A stretch of DNA of 22,488 nucleotides, taken from positions 1-22,488 of the forward strand of contig JALRBF010000049.1 in NCBI GenBank assembly GCA_023262365.1. Direction: 5' to 3'. Shown here piece by piece: positions 14,385 through 22,488 of this stretch. The notes beneath the pieces were generated by a model that saw only the letters and a program-made list of their open reading frames with translations, was not told the origin of the DNA and did not search any database. Both the position numbers and the translations under genes were made by a program. Each line of letters starts with the position of its first letter. The stretch's first letter is position 1. Source of the stretch: Burkholderiaceae bacterium (GTDB taxonomy: Bacteria > Pseudomonadota > Gammaproteobacteria > Burkholderiales > Burkholderiaceae_C).

Positions 14385-15805
14385 GCGGTGCCTCCTGCGC
14401 CGCTGAGCTGCACCAGCTGCGCCGGTAACTTGCCGATGGAGCCCGCCCCCATGGACAGCACCACGTCGCCGTCTTGCACGTGCTGCCGCACGGCCTCGGG
14501 CAAGGCCTCGAGGGTGTCAACAAAGACTGGCTCGGGCGCCCCAGCCACGCGCAACGCGCGCGCCAAGGCCCGGCTGTCGGCCGCGACCACGGGCGCCTCA
14601 CCAGCGGCGTAAACCTCGGTGAGCAGCAGCAAGTCGGCTTGCTTGAGCACGGCAACAAAGTCGTCAAAGCAGTCGCGCGTGCGGCTGTAGCGATGCGGCT
14701 GAAACACCAGCACCAAGCGGCGCGTGGCAAACGCGGCGCGGGTCGCAGCCACAGTGGCGGCAATTTCAACCGGGTGGTGGCCGTAGTCGTCAATCAACAA
14801 AAACGTGCCCCCGTGCGGCGTGGGCAGCTCGCCGTGCGACTGAAAGCGCCGCCCCACACCGGTAAACGTTGCCAAGGCGGTTTGCAGCGCGGCGTCGGGC
14901 ACATCCAATTGATCGGCCAAGGCCACCACCGCCAAGGCGTTGCGTACGTTGTGCACGCCTGGTAGGTTTAGCGTAATGGGTACATCGGGCTTGCTGGGCT
15001 GGCTGCCCGCACGCCCCAAGCGACGCGCCACAAACTGCATGGTGGTACCCACGGCTTTTACGTGGCGTGCCTGCACCATGGCGTCGTCGGCCAAGCCGTA
15101 AGTCACCAAGGGTCGGCCAATCTGGGGCAGCAAGGCCCGTACGTGGACGTCGTCGATGCACACCACCGCCGCGCCATAAAAAGGCATACGGTGCAAAAAG
15201 TCGACAAACGCCTGTTGCAGTCGGGCAAAGTCGTGGCCGTAGGTGGCCATGTGGTCGGCGTCGATGTTGGTGACCACCGCCATCACCGGCGAGAGGTTCA
15301 AAAACGAGGCGTCCGATTCATCGGCCTCGACCACGATGTAGTCGCCGCTGCCTAGCCGCGCGTGCACACCGGCGCTGTTGAGGCGGCCACCAATCACAAA
15401 CGTGGGGTCTAGGCCAGCCTGCGCCAACACGCTGGCGGCTAAGCTGGTGGTGGTGGTTTTGCCGTGCGTGCCAGCAATGGCTAGGCCTTGCTTCATGCGC
15501 ATGAGCTCGGCCAACATCACCGCGCGCGGCACCACCGGCACCAAGCGTGCGTGCGCGGCCAAAACCTCGGGGTTGTCGGCCTGCACCGCGGTGCTGGTCA
15601 CGACCACGTCGGCCCCTTCGATGTGAGACGCCTGGTGTCCTTGGGCCACGCGAGCGCCAAGCTGGCGCAACCGCAGCACCGCGGCGTTGGCCTGCAAGTC
15701 GCTGCCCGAGATGCGGTAACCCAAATTGAGCAGCACCTCGGCAATGCCGCTCATGCCGGCGCCACCGATGCCGACGAAGTGAATGTGCTCGATGGCGTGC
15801 TTCAT
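14381..15805 (-). CDS. murC: UDP-N-acetylmuramate--L-alanine ligase
   Basis: MurC adds L-Ala to UDP-MurNAc with ATP, the first peptide-forming step of the wall precursor. The start at 15805 ([20 protein letters not shown]) is set by the MurC N-terminal Rossmann motif and an ATGA overlap with murG; the open frame upstream is a shadow within murG. The ATP loop [11 protein letters not shown] is at residues 112-122, followed by [37 protein letters not shown] and the C-terminal [14 protein letters not shown] and FQPHRYSRT. The length of 474 residues is normal. It sits between murG and ddl with overlaps at both ends. Confidence 0.97.
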   Translation of the reverse strand: MKHAIEHIHFVGIGGAGMSGIAEVLLNLGYRISGSDLQANAAVLRLRQLGARVAQGHQASHIEGADVVVTSTAVQADNPEVLAAHARLVPVVPRAVMLAELMRMKQGLAIAGTHGKTTTTSLAASVLAQAGLDPTFVIGGRLNSAGVHARLGSGDYIVVEADESDASFLNLSPVMAVVTNIDADHMATYGHDFARLQQAFVDFLHRMPFYGAAVVCIDDVHVRALLPQIGRPLVTYGLADDAMVQARHVKAVGTTMQFVARRLGRAGSQPSKPDVPITLNLPGVHNVRNALAVVALADQLDVPDAALQTALATFTGVGRRFQSHGELPTPHGGTFLLIDDYGHHPVEIAATVAATRAAFATRRLVLVFQPHRYSRTRDCFDDFVAVLKQADLLLLTEVYAAGEAPVVAADSRALARALRVAGAPEPVFVDTLEALPEAVRQHVQDGDVVLSMGAGSIGKLPAQLVQLSGAGGTA

Positions 15806-16875
15806 GCCATCCCCGCTTGTTGGGCGCAGGCTTGCACCAGCCGCGCAACGGCTTGGGTTTGAGCCAAGCCATGGGCGCGCTCGGCCGTGGCCAGCAAGTC
15901 GCTGCGGCGTAAACCGGCCAGCCATTGCGCCAGCCACGCCGCGGTGAGTTCGGCCTGCGACTGCAGCCACGCCGCCTGATGCTGGCTTAAAAACCGCGCG
16001 TTGGCGGTTTGGTGGTCATCAACCGCATGCGGAAACGGCACCAACAAGGCGGCCACGCCCAGCGCGGCCAATTCGGTCACGGTGCTGGCCCCGGCGCGGG
16101 CAATCACCACGTCGGCGTGCTGCATGGCCGCGGCGGTGTCGTCAATAAACGCCTCAACCTGCGCCGAGACGCCAACCGACTCGTAGGCCTGGCGCACCTC
16201 GGCGTCGCTGCCGCGACCGGTTTGATGCCGCACCTGCGGGCGCGCCTCGGGCGCGACCTTGGCCAAGGCCTGCGGCACGGTGGTGTTAAGTGCCTTGGCC
16301 CCTCGACTGCCGCCAAGCACCAACACCCGCAGAGGCCCCGTGCGCCCCGCAAAGCGCTGCGCTGGGGTGGGTTGGCCCACAAAGCTAGGGCGCAGCGGGT
16401 TACCAACGCACTGCGCACCAGCCAACGCCTGAGGAAACGCGGTGTAAACCCCATCGGCAATGGGCCGCAGCAAGCGGTTCACCAAACCAGGCACGGCGTT
16501 TTGCTCGTGCAGCAACAAGGGTTTGCCGCGCAGCACCGCCATCAGGGCCCCGGGAAACGTAACGTAGCCCCCAAAGCCCACCACCACCTGCGGGCGCACC
16601 CGCCCAAGCGCGCGCCAACACTGGGCAAACGCGCGCAACAAACGCAGCGGCAACCACGCCAGGGTCAGCACCCCTTTGCCCCGCACCCCGCCCATGTTGA
16701 CCCACTGCAGCGGGTAGCCCGCCTCGGCCACCAGCGTGGCCTCCATGCCATCGGGCGCGCCCAGCCAATGCACCTGCCAGCCCTGGGCGCGCAGCGCCTC
16801 GGCCAAGGCCAGGCCAGGAAAGATGTGCCCGCCGGTGCCCCCGGCCATGATCAGGGCGCAAGGCGCGTGACTCAT
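15802..16875 (-). CDS. murG: UDP-GlcNAc:lipid I N-acetylglucosaminyltransferase MurG
   Basis: MurG transfers GlcNAc from UDP-GlcNAc to lipid I at the inner face of the membrane, making lipid II for FtsW, RodA and MtgA. The 357-residue protein has the GT28 N-terminal loop [17 protein letters not shown] near residues 12-28, [14 protein letters not shown], the second glycine loop [10 protein letters not shown], and the donor-binding [15 protein letters not shown], then [14 protein letters not shown]. It overlaps ftsW (16872-16875) and murC (15802-15805) by ATGA. Confidence 0.97.
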   Translation of the reverse strand: MSHAPCALIMAGGTGGHIFPGLALAEALRAQGWQVHWLGAPDGMEATLVAEAGYPLQWVNMGGVRGKGVLTLAWLPLRLLRAFAQCWRALGRVRPQVVVGFGGYVTFPGALMAVLRGKPLLLHEQNAVPGLVNRLLRPIADGVYTAFPQALAGAQCVGNPLRPSFVGQPTPAQRFAGRTGPLRVLVLGGSRGAKALNTTVPQALAKVAPEARPQVRHQTGRGSDAEVRQAYESVGVSAQVEAFIDDTAAAMQHADVVIARAGASTVTELAALGVAALLVPFPHAVDDHQTANARFLSQHQAAWLQSQAELTAAWLAQWLAGLRRSDLLATAERAHGLAQTQAVARLVQACAQQAGMA

Positions 16876-18098
16876 GCCCGCCCCCCGCGCATCATGTGGC
16901 GGTTTTCGTGGTCCACCCTCAGCACCATGGCCATGGCGATCATCGTCATGAGCAACGCCGAGCCGCCGTAGCTCATGAACGGCAAGGTCAACCCCTTGGT
17001 GGGTAGCGCCCCAAGGTTAACGCCCACGTTGATGAAGGCCTGAAAACCCAGCCATAACCCCACCCCTTGGGCGGCCAACCCGGCAAACACCCGCTCCAGC
17101 GCAATCGCCTGGCGCCCAATGTGCAGCACGCGACGCGCCATCCAAAAATGCGCGGCAATCACCAGCCACACACCGAGCAAGCCAAACTCTTCGCCAATGA
17201 CCGAGAGCAAGAAATCGGTGTGCGCCTCGGGCAACCAGTGCAGTTTCTCGACGCTGGCGCCCAGCCCCACGCCCCACAGGCCACCGCGGCCCAAGGCAAT
17301 TAAGGCGTGCGACAACTGGTAGCCCCGGCCCAAGGCGTACTGCGGGTCCCACGGGTTGAGGTAGGCAAAGATGCGCTCGCGTCGCCAGTCGCTAAACCAA
17401 ATCATGGCCACAAACGCCAGCAACAGCAGCAAGCCGAGCAAAACAAAAACGCGAGCGTTGACGCCACCCAAAAACAGCACCCCCATGGCAATCACCACAA
17501 TGACCAAGAAGGCGCCCATATCTGGCTCGGCCAACAGCAACAAGCCAATCAAGGCCAGCACCGCGGCCATGGGCAACACGGCTCGAGAAAAACGCTCCTT
17601 GACGTCCATTTTGCGCACCATGTAATGCGCGGCGTAAAGCGCCACCGACAGCTTGGCCAACTCGGAGGGCTGAAAATTAAAAAAGCCCAACGGCAACCAA
17701 CGCTGGGCGCCGTTAATTTTGCTAATAAAGGGCATCAACACCAACACCAACAACACCAACGACAAGCCCATCAACCAGGGGGTGAGGCGTTGCCACGCGG
17801 CCATGGGCATTTGAAACGCCACCAACGCGGCCAAGGCCCCCAGCCCCAAGGCCATGGCGTGACGCAAGACGAACGAGTAGCTGTGGTAATTGGTGTAACG
17901 TGGGTCGCCGTCGCTCAGCGCCACCGAGGCCGAGTACACCATGACCAAGCCCACCAGCAGCACCGCGGCCCAAACCGACAGCAGCACGTGGTCGACCTCG
18001 GCCATGTGGCCGCGCCCGCTGGGCCAGGCTACACCCGAACCCTTACCCGCGGCGCGACGGGCGCCGCTGCCCACGCCACCGAACCAGCGCGCTAACAC
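16872..18098 (-). CDS. ftsW: FtsW, SEDS peptidoglycan glycosyltransferase of the divisome
   Basis: FtsW polymerises septal glycan from lipid II together with FtsI (PBP3). The 408-residue multipass protein contains [26 protein letters not shown] after the first helix (family-typical wording), [39 protein letters not shown], the extracytoplasmic [19 protein letters not shown] with the conserved Asp, and [19 protein letters not shown]. The start is the GTG at 18098, overlapping murD by 7 nt. It gives a 31-residue basic cytoplasmic tail before MAEVDHVLL; the ATG at 18005 is a possible alternative. Long N-terminal tails occur in FtsW of this group. It is distinct from the RodA copy at the left of the window. 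Confidence 0.95.
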   Translation of the reverse strand: MLARWFGGVGSGARRAAGKGSGVAWPSGRGHMAEVDHVLLSVWAAVLLVGLVMVYSASVALSDGDPRYTNYHSYSFVLRHAMALGLGALAALVAFQMPMAAWQRLTPWLMGLSLVLLVLVLMPFISKINGAQRWLPLGFFNFQPSELAKLSVALYAAHYMVRKMDVKERFSRAVLPMAAVLALIGLLLLAEPDMGAFLVIVVIAMGVLFLGGVNARVFVLLGLLLLLAFVAMIWFSDWRRERIFAYLNPWDPQYALGRGYQLSHALIALGRGGLWGVGLGASVEKLHWLPEAHTDFLLSVIGEEFGLLGVWLVIAAHFWMARRVLHIGRQAIALERVFAGLAAQGVGLWLGFQAFINVGVNLGALPTKGLTLPFMSYGGSALLMTMIAMAMVLRVDHENRHMMRGGRA

Positions 18099-19591
18099 AC
18101 CACCCCCTGCTCGGTGGCGAGTTGCTGCACCGCCTGGGCAAACGCCTCGGCACGGTGCACGTAGTTGCGGTACATGTCAAAGCTGGCGCACGCTGGTGAG
18201 AGCAACACAGCGTCACCGGGTTGTGCCATGGCGCGTGCTTGCTGCACCGCCTGATTCATGTCGTTGGCCTGCACACACGGCACCCGGCTGGGCTGCAGCA
18301 CATCGGCCAGTTGCGGCGCGTCTCGCCCAATCAACACCACGCCGCGCGCGGTTTGTTCAATGGGCGCCAGCAACGGCGAAAAATCTTGCCCCTTGCCGTC
18401 ACCCCCCAAAATCACCACCAAACGGCGCTGGGCACCCAATCCGCGCAGCGCCGCACAAGTGGCACCCACGTTGGTGCCTTTGCTGTCGTCGATGTACACC
18501 ACGTCGTCCAGCGTGGCCACCGGGCGCACCCGGTGCGGCTCACCGGTGTACGCGCGCAGCGCACGCAGCATGGGCGCCAGCGGCGCGCCCGCGCGACTGG
18601 CCAAAGCCAGCGCGGCCAAAGCGTTGCTGGCGTTGTGCAGGCCTTCGATGCGCAGCGCCGCCGCGGGCATGAGGTGTTGCAACGGCATGACCTCGGCTTG
18701 GGGGTCGGCCTCGGGGTGGGCGCGCACCAGCCACGGCATGCCTTGGCGGTTGTCCATGCCCCAATCGCCTGGGCGCGTGGGCAAATCCACGCCAAAGCTC
18801 ACCACCGGCGCGGCTCCCCCACGGCGGCGCGGCTTGGCCGTGGCGGCCAGGGCTGGCGCCCAATGGTGCTGGCGCAACCACGCATCGTCGCGGCACAAAA
18901 TACGTTCGGTTCCGGGGCCGAACACACGCTGCTTGGCTTGAGCATAGGCTTGCATGTCGCCGTGCCAATCCAAATGGTCCTCGGTGAGGTTAAGCCACAC
19001 CGCCGCCGTGGCCGACAGCGGCTGCGCAATCGCCAGCTGAAAACTCGAAAGCTCCAACACCCACACGCGTGGCCAACGGGCCTCGTCTAGGCACGGCTGC
19101 AACACTTCAAGCAGCGTGGGACCCACGTTACCAGCCAAGGCCACGTCAAAGCCGGCGCCACGCAGCAGGTGCGCCGTCAAGCTGGCCACCGTGGTTTTGC
19201 CATTGGTGCCGGTGACCGCCAGCACCGCCGGCGCCGGCACCTCGGCTGGTGCATGTTGGGCCAGCGCCTGAACAAACACGTCCAACTCACCCAGCACGGG
19301 CACACCGGCAGCGGCGGCGGCTTGGTCAATGGCTTGGGTTTGCGCGGGGCTCAGGCCGGGGCTGCGCCACACCTGGGCCCACGCGGCGCGCTGCCACAGC
19401 GCATGGTCTAACGGCCCAACGTATTGCTGGGCCTGCGCAACCGTAGCCATAAGCGCTTGCTGCAAGGCCGTGTCGTCGCGCGTGTCGGCCACCGTCACGG
19501 CGTGGCCCTGGCGCACGCCCCAACGCGCCAAGGCCAGGCCCGAGCGCCCCATGCCCAACACCAAAAGTGGCGGCCGTGTGTGCTCGTTCAT
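18092..19591 (-). CDS. murD: UDP-N-acetylmuramoyl-L-alanine--D-glutamate ligase
   Basis: MurD adds D-Glu to UDP-MurNAc-L-Ala. The protein shows [14 protein letters not shown] at its start, the ATP loop [11 protein letters not shown] at residues 128-138, [60 protein letters not shown] and the late [21 protein letters not shown]. At 499 residues it is about 60 longer than E. coli MurD; the extra length includes a stretch in the central domain with [18 protein letters not shown] and [19 protein letters not shown]. The ATG at 19591 overlaps the mraY stop by 4 nt. Upstream of that start the same frame stays open back to an A-rich slippery site in mraY (described separately). Confidence 0.96.
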   Translation of the reverse strand: MNEHTRPPLLVLGMGRSGLALARWGVRQGHAVTVADTRDDTALQQALMATVAQAQQYVGPLDHALWQRAAWAQVWRSPGLSPAQTQAIDQAAAAAGVPVLGELDVFVQALAQHAPAEVPAPAVLAVTGTNGKTTVASLTAHLLRGAGFDVALAGNVGPTLLEVLQPCLDEARWPRVWVLELSSFQLAIAQPLSATAAVWLNLTEDHLDWHGDMQAYAQAKQRVFGPGTERILCRDDAWLRQHHWAPALAATAKPRRRGGAAPVVSFGVDLPTRPGDWGMDNRQGMPWLVRAHPEADPQAEVMPLQHLMPAAALRIEGLHNASNALAALALASRAGAPLAPMLRALRAYTGEPHRVRPVATLDDVVYIDDSKGTNVGATCAALRGLGAQRRLVVILGGDGKGQDFSPLLAPIEQTARGVVLIGRDAPQLADVLQPSRVPCVQANDMNQAVQQARAMAQPGDAVLLSPACASFDMYRNYVHRAEAFAQAVQQLATEQGVVC

Positions 19592-20766
19592 CGCAGCTTC
19601 AGGGTGGATAAGCCCACCAGACAAAGCAACATGGTCACGATCCAAAAGCGCACCACCACCTGGGTTTCGCTCCAGCCCTTTTTTTCAAAATGGTGATGCA
19701 ACGGCGCCATGAGCAGCAAGCGTCGCCCCTGGCCAAAGCGGCGCTTGGTGTACTTAAACCAGCTCACTTGCACCATCACCGACAAGGCCTCGGCAACAAA
19801 AATGCCACCCATGACGGCCAAGACAATTTCTTGACGCACCACCACCGCCACCGTGCCCAACGCACCACCCAGGGCCAGAGCGCCCACGTCGCCCATGAAC
19901 ACCTGCGCCGGGTGCGCGTTAAACCACAAAAAGGCCAAGCCCGCGCCGGCCATGGCGGCGCACACAATCAGCACCTCGCCGGTGCCCGGAATGAAAGGCA
20001 GCAACAGGTAGCGCGCAAACACGGCGTTGCCCGTGACGTATGCAAACACGCCCAGCGCCGAGCCCACCATGATCACCGGCATGATGGCCAAGCCGTCCAA
20101 ACCGTCGGTGAGGTTCACGGCGTTGCTGCTGCCCACAATAACCAAATACGTGAGCACCACAAAGCCCAGCACCCCAATGGGGTAGCCCACGGTTTTAAAA
20201 AAGGGCAGCCACAGCCCCGCCTGCGGCGGTAGGTCTACGGTAAAGCCCGAGGCCACCCATTGCACCGCCAGACTCCACACCTTGGCGTTGTCGGCCTCGG
20301 AGATGGCAAACACCAGCGCCAGCGCCGCGAGCAAACCAATCAGTGACTGCCACGCGTACTTCTCGCGTGAGCGCATGCCTTCAGGGTCTTTGCGCACCAC
20401 CTTGCGCCAATCGTCTACCCAACCCACCGCGCCAAAGGCCAACATCACGGCCAACACAATCCACACAAAGCGATTGCTCCAATCGGCCCACAGCAGGCAC
20501 GACACGACGATGGCGGCCAACACCAGTGCCCCGCCCATGGTGGGGGTCCCTTGTTTGGCCATGTGGCTGGCCACGCCGTACGCACGAATCGGCTGCCCCA
20601 CCTTGAGCCGGGTGAGGTAGCGAATAAGCGCCGGGCCCAACGCCAAGCCAACCAGCAGCGCGGTGGCCGCAGCCATAACGGCACGAAAAGTTTGGTACTG
20701 CACCACCCGAAAAAATCCCCAGTCAGGCGATAAGCCTTGGAGCCATTGAGCCAGTTCAAGCAACAT
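19588..20766 (-). CDS. mraY: Phospho-MurNAc-pentapeptide translocase MraY
   Basis: MraY moves phospho-MurNAc-pentapeptide from UDP to undecaprenyl phosphate, forming lipid I. The 392-residue polytopic protein shows [13 protein letters not shown], the Asp pair Asp118-Asp119 in [38 protein letters not shown], and the His triad [12 protein letters not shown] (His357-359) before the last helix. The start at 20766 ([21 protein letters not shown]) overlaps murF by 11 nt; the long open frame further upstream is a shadow in murF. The codons for Glu361-Lys362-Lys363 create the heptamer A AAA AAG. The gene overlaps murD by 4 nt. Confidence 0.97.
   Translation of the reverse strand: MLLELAQWLQGLSPDWGFFRVVQYQTFRAVMAAATALLVGLALGPALIRYLTRLKVGQPIRAYGVASHMAKQGTPTMGGALVLAAIVVSCLLWADWSNRFVWIVLAVMLAFGAVGWVDDWRKVVRKDPEGMRSREKYAWQSLIGLLAALALVFAISEADNAKVWSLAVQWVASGFTVDLPPQAGLWLPFFKTVGYPIGVLGFVVLTYLVIVGSSNAVNLTDGLDGLAIMPVIMVGSALGVFAYVTGNAVFARYLLLPFIPGTGEVLIVCAAMAGAGLAFLWFNAHPAQVFMGDVGALALGGALGTVAVVVRQEIVLAVMGGIFVAEALSVMVQVSWFKYTKRRFGQGRRLLLMAPLHHHFEKKGWSETQVVVRFWIVTMLLCLVGLSTLKLR
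19678..19684 (-). other. A AAA AAG slippery heptamer in mraY, -1 frame open into murD
   Basis: In the mraY frame the codons gaA-AAA-AAG (19686-19678) contain the dnaX-type -1 slippery heptamer in the correct phase. After a -1 shift the next codons read Gly-Leu-Glu-Arg-Asn-Pro and stay open for 29 codons to the murD ATG in the murD frame. No convincing upstream Shine-Dalgarno or strong downstream stem is visible, so use of the site is unproven. Confidence 0.3.
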
Positions 20767-22186
20767 GCGAGGACTCCGGGGTTCGCGGCGCGGCGCCGAG
20801 TTGTTCAATGCGTTGCACGACGCGCTCCATGCGCATGAAGCGCGAGCCCTTGACCAACGCACTGGCCACATCGAGGTGGCTGGCGGTAAGCGCTTGCTGC
20901 AGCGTCTCGACCGAGTCGTGCAAGTGAATGCGGCGCCGCTGCGAGGGGGTAAGCGTGTGGTGCGCCTGCGCCATCGCTTCGCCCACCACGTCAATGCGGT
21001 GCAGCGGCGCCTGGCAAGCACAACGCAGCACCTCTTGATGAAACGCCACGCTGTGCTGCCCCACCTCGCCCATGTCACCCAGCACCAGCCAGCGCGGCGC
21101 AGGTAGGCCGGCAAGCACCTCAATGGCGGCAAGCACCGAGTCGGGATTGGCGTTGTAGCTGTCATCCACCAGCGTCAGCGGCGCGCCGTGCGCGCGTGCC
21201 ACCCAAAGGCGCTGGCCACGGCCCTTGACTGGCTCAAACGACTCCAGCCCTTGTTGCACCGCCGCCCACGGCACCTGCGCGGCCAAGGCACACGCCACGG
21301 CGGCCAGCGCGTTGTGCACGCTGTGGATGCCGGGCGCGGCCAGCATGCAGCGGGCTTGGCCTTGTGGCGTGTGCAGCTGCAGCTGCCACGCCTGCCCCAA
21401 CCACTGCGCCGCGGCGTACACCGTGGCCTGCGGATGTTGCGATGAAAACGTCCACACCGCCGCCGACTCGGCGGCTGCGCGCGCGCGTTGCGTCCAGCCT
21501 GCGGTGTACGGCGAGTCGTGCGGCATCACCGCCACGCCGTGCGCGGGCAGTGCGTCAAACACCGCGGCGTTTTCCTCAGCCACGGCGTCCACGCTGCCCA
21601 TGTGTTCTTGGTGTTCGCGCTGGGCGTTGTTCACCAAGGCCACCTGGGGTTGCGCCATGCGCGCGAGAGGCGCGATCTCTCCCGGATGGTTCATGCCCAA
21701 CTCCACCACGGCCCACGCGTGGGTGGGCTGCAGCCGCAGTAGGGTCAATGGCACGCCAATGGCGTTGTTGAAGTTGCCCTCGGTGGCCATGCACGCTTGG
21801 GGGGCAGCCGCGCGCAACATGCCGGCCACCATTTGCGTGACGGTGGTTTTGCCGTTGCTGCCGGTCACGGCAATCAACCGCGTGGCAGCGCACTGCGCGC
21901 GCCAACGACCCGCCCACTCGCCCAAAGCGGCGGCGCTGTTGGCCACCTCTACCCCCGCCAAGCCGGCCTGCGCCAAGCCGTGCTCAGCCAGCGCGGCGTG
22001 CACACCCAACGCAGGCAGCTGGGGCAAAAAGTCGTGTCCGTCAAAGCGCTCGCCGCGCAACGCCACAAACACGTCGCCAGGCTTGACGCTGCGGCTGTCG
22101 GTGTGCACCCGCTGCCAAGTGGTGGGCAACGCGCCCACCACCCGCGCGGTGTGCAGTTGCCCCAACAGCGACAACGGCGTGTTCAT
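20756..22186 (-). CDS. murF: UDP-N-acetylmuramoyl-tripeptide--D-alanyl-D-alanine ligase
   Basis: MurF adds the D-Ala-D-Ala dipeptide made by Ddl, completing the UDP-MurNAc-pentapeptide used by MraY. The 476-residue protein shows the N-terminal uridine-binding region ([27 protein letters not shown] in part), the ATP loop [16 protein letters not shown] at 109-124, [61 protein letters not shown] and [10 protein letters not shown]. It overlaps the murE stop by 4 nt (22183-22186) and mraY by 11 nt. Confidence 0.97.
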   Translation of the reverse strand: MNTPLSLLGQLHTARVVGALPTTWQRVHTDSRSVKPGDVFVALRGERFDGHDFLPQLPALGVHAALAEHGLAQAGLAGVEVANSAAALGEWAGRWRAQCAATRLIAVTGSNGKTTVTQMVAGMLRAAAPQACMATEGNFNNAIGVPLTLLRLQPTHAWAVVELGMNHPGEIAPLARMAQPQVALVNNAQREHQEHMGSVDAVAEENAAVFDALPAHGVAVMPHDSPYTAGWTQRARAAAESAAVWTFSSQHPQATVYAAAQWLGQAWQLQLHTPQGQARCMLAAPGIHSVHNALAAVACALAAQVPWAAVQQGLESFEPVKGRGQRLWVARAHGAPLTLVDDSYNANPDSVLAAIEVLAGLPAPRWLVLGDMGEVGQHSVAFHQEVLRCACQAPLHRIDVVGEAMAQAHHTLTPSQRRRIHLHDSVETLQQALTASHLDVASALVKGSRFMRMERVVQRIEQLGAAPRTPESSHVA

Positions 22187-22488
22187 GCGCGCGCCTCCAG
22201 GGCCTGGGTGGCGTGGACCACATCGTCAAACGGCAAACGTACCCCCGCGTACTCTTGATCACGCTCGTGGCCCTTGCCAGCAAGCAACACCACATCCTCG
22301 GCGTTGGCCTGGGCAATGCTTTGGGCAATGGCCAAGGCTCGGTCAAGCACCACCCGTGGCGCCTGTGACATGCCTTGCATGATGTCCTGCACAATGGCCT
22401 GCGGCGGTTCATGCCGTGGGTTGTCGCTGGTCAGCACCACCACATGGGCAAAGGCTTGCGCGGCTTGGCCCATGAGCGCACGCTTGCT
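22183..22488 (-). CDS. murE: UDP-MurNAc-L-Ala-D-Glu:meso-diaminopimelate ligase, C-terminal part
   Basis: Only the last 101 residues are in the window; the frame runs off the right edge. The visible part starts SKRALMGQAAQAFAHVVVLT and contains the DNPR motif (SDNPRHEPP), which in MurE binds the incoming diamino acid and points to meso-diaminopimelate rather than lysine. It continues with IVQDIMQGM and ends in VVLLAGKGHERDQEYAGV, all characteristic of the MurE C-terminal domain. It is followed by murF with an ATGA overlap, as expected for the dcw cluster. Confidence 0.95.
   Translation of the reverse strand, partial: SKRALMGQAAQAFAHVVVLTSDNPRHEPPQAIVQDIMQGMSQAPRVVLDRALAIAQSIAQANAEDVVLLAGKGHERDQEYAGVRLPFDDVVHATQALEARA

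Noticed and set aside
20767..21165. N-terminal extension of the mraY frame inside murF
   Set aside because: The extension is Arg/Trp/Cys-rich shadow sequence. MraY family wording begins at the ATG at 20766.

Overview
The window is high-GC chromosomal DNA from a betaproteobacterium, most likely order Burkholderiales and close to Comamonadaceae. The basis is protein wording (LpxC, FtsZ, MraY, RodA and TonB-like sequences), gene order and the dense, overlapping gene packing. This assignment comes from recognising families by eye, not from a search. No tRNA, rRNA, CRISPR array or intact mobile element was seen, and no gene-free stretch exceeds 300 bases.

Layout. (1) Positions 1-200 are lower in GC (about 46% by hand count) and do not resemble the rest; they replace the expected last few codons of tldD and are either the edge of an insertion or an assembly join. 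(2) Positions 73-3810, minus strand: rodA, a beta-hydroxyacid dehydrogenase family gene, then tldD. (3) Positions 3861-8874, plus strand, divergent from rodA: an RNB-family exoribonuclease, a TonB/TolA-like protein, aroE, mtgA and ruvC, nearly all overlapping by 4 nt. (4) Positions 8884-22488, minus strand, converging on ruvC: the division and cell wall (dcw) cluster in transcription order murE (partial), murF, mraY, murD, ftsW, murG, murC, ddl, ftsQ, ftsA, ftsZ, lpxC and a 66-residue membrane protein. The start of the cluster (mraZ, rsmH, ftsL, ftsI) would lie beyond the right edge.

How the genes work together. MurC, MurD, MurE, MurF and Ddl build the cytoplasmic UDP-MurNAc-pentapeptide. MraY and MurG convert it into lipid II. 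FtsW (division), RodA (elongation) and MtgA polymerise glycan strands. FtsQ, FtsA and FtsZ position and drive septation, and LpxC commits carbon to lipid A, so both envelope layers are supplied from one locus. AroE (shikimate pathway), RuvC (Holliday junction resolution), the RNase and TldD are housekeeping neighbours.

No clearly new system is present; this is mostly a canonical core-genome region. Points worth a second look are: the abnormal 3' end of tldD; a -10-like hexamer 5-8 nt before the start codon of four genes, suggesting leaderless mRNAs; a dnaX-type slippery heptamer near the end of mraY whose -1 frame runs open into murD; a perfect hairpin over the ftsA stop codon; an RNB enzyme with Glu in place of a catalytic-site Asp; a TolA-like orphan TonB protein; and a small uncharacterised membrane protein behind lpxC.
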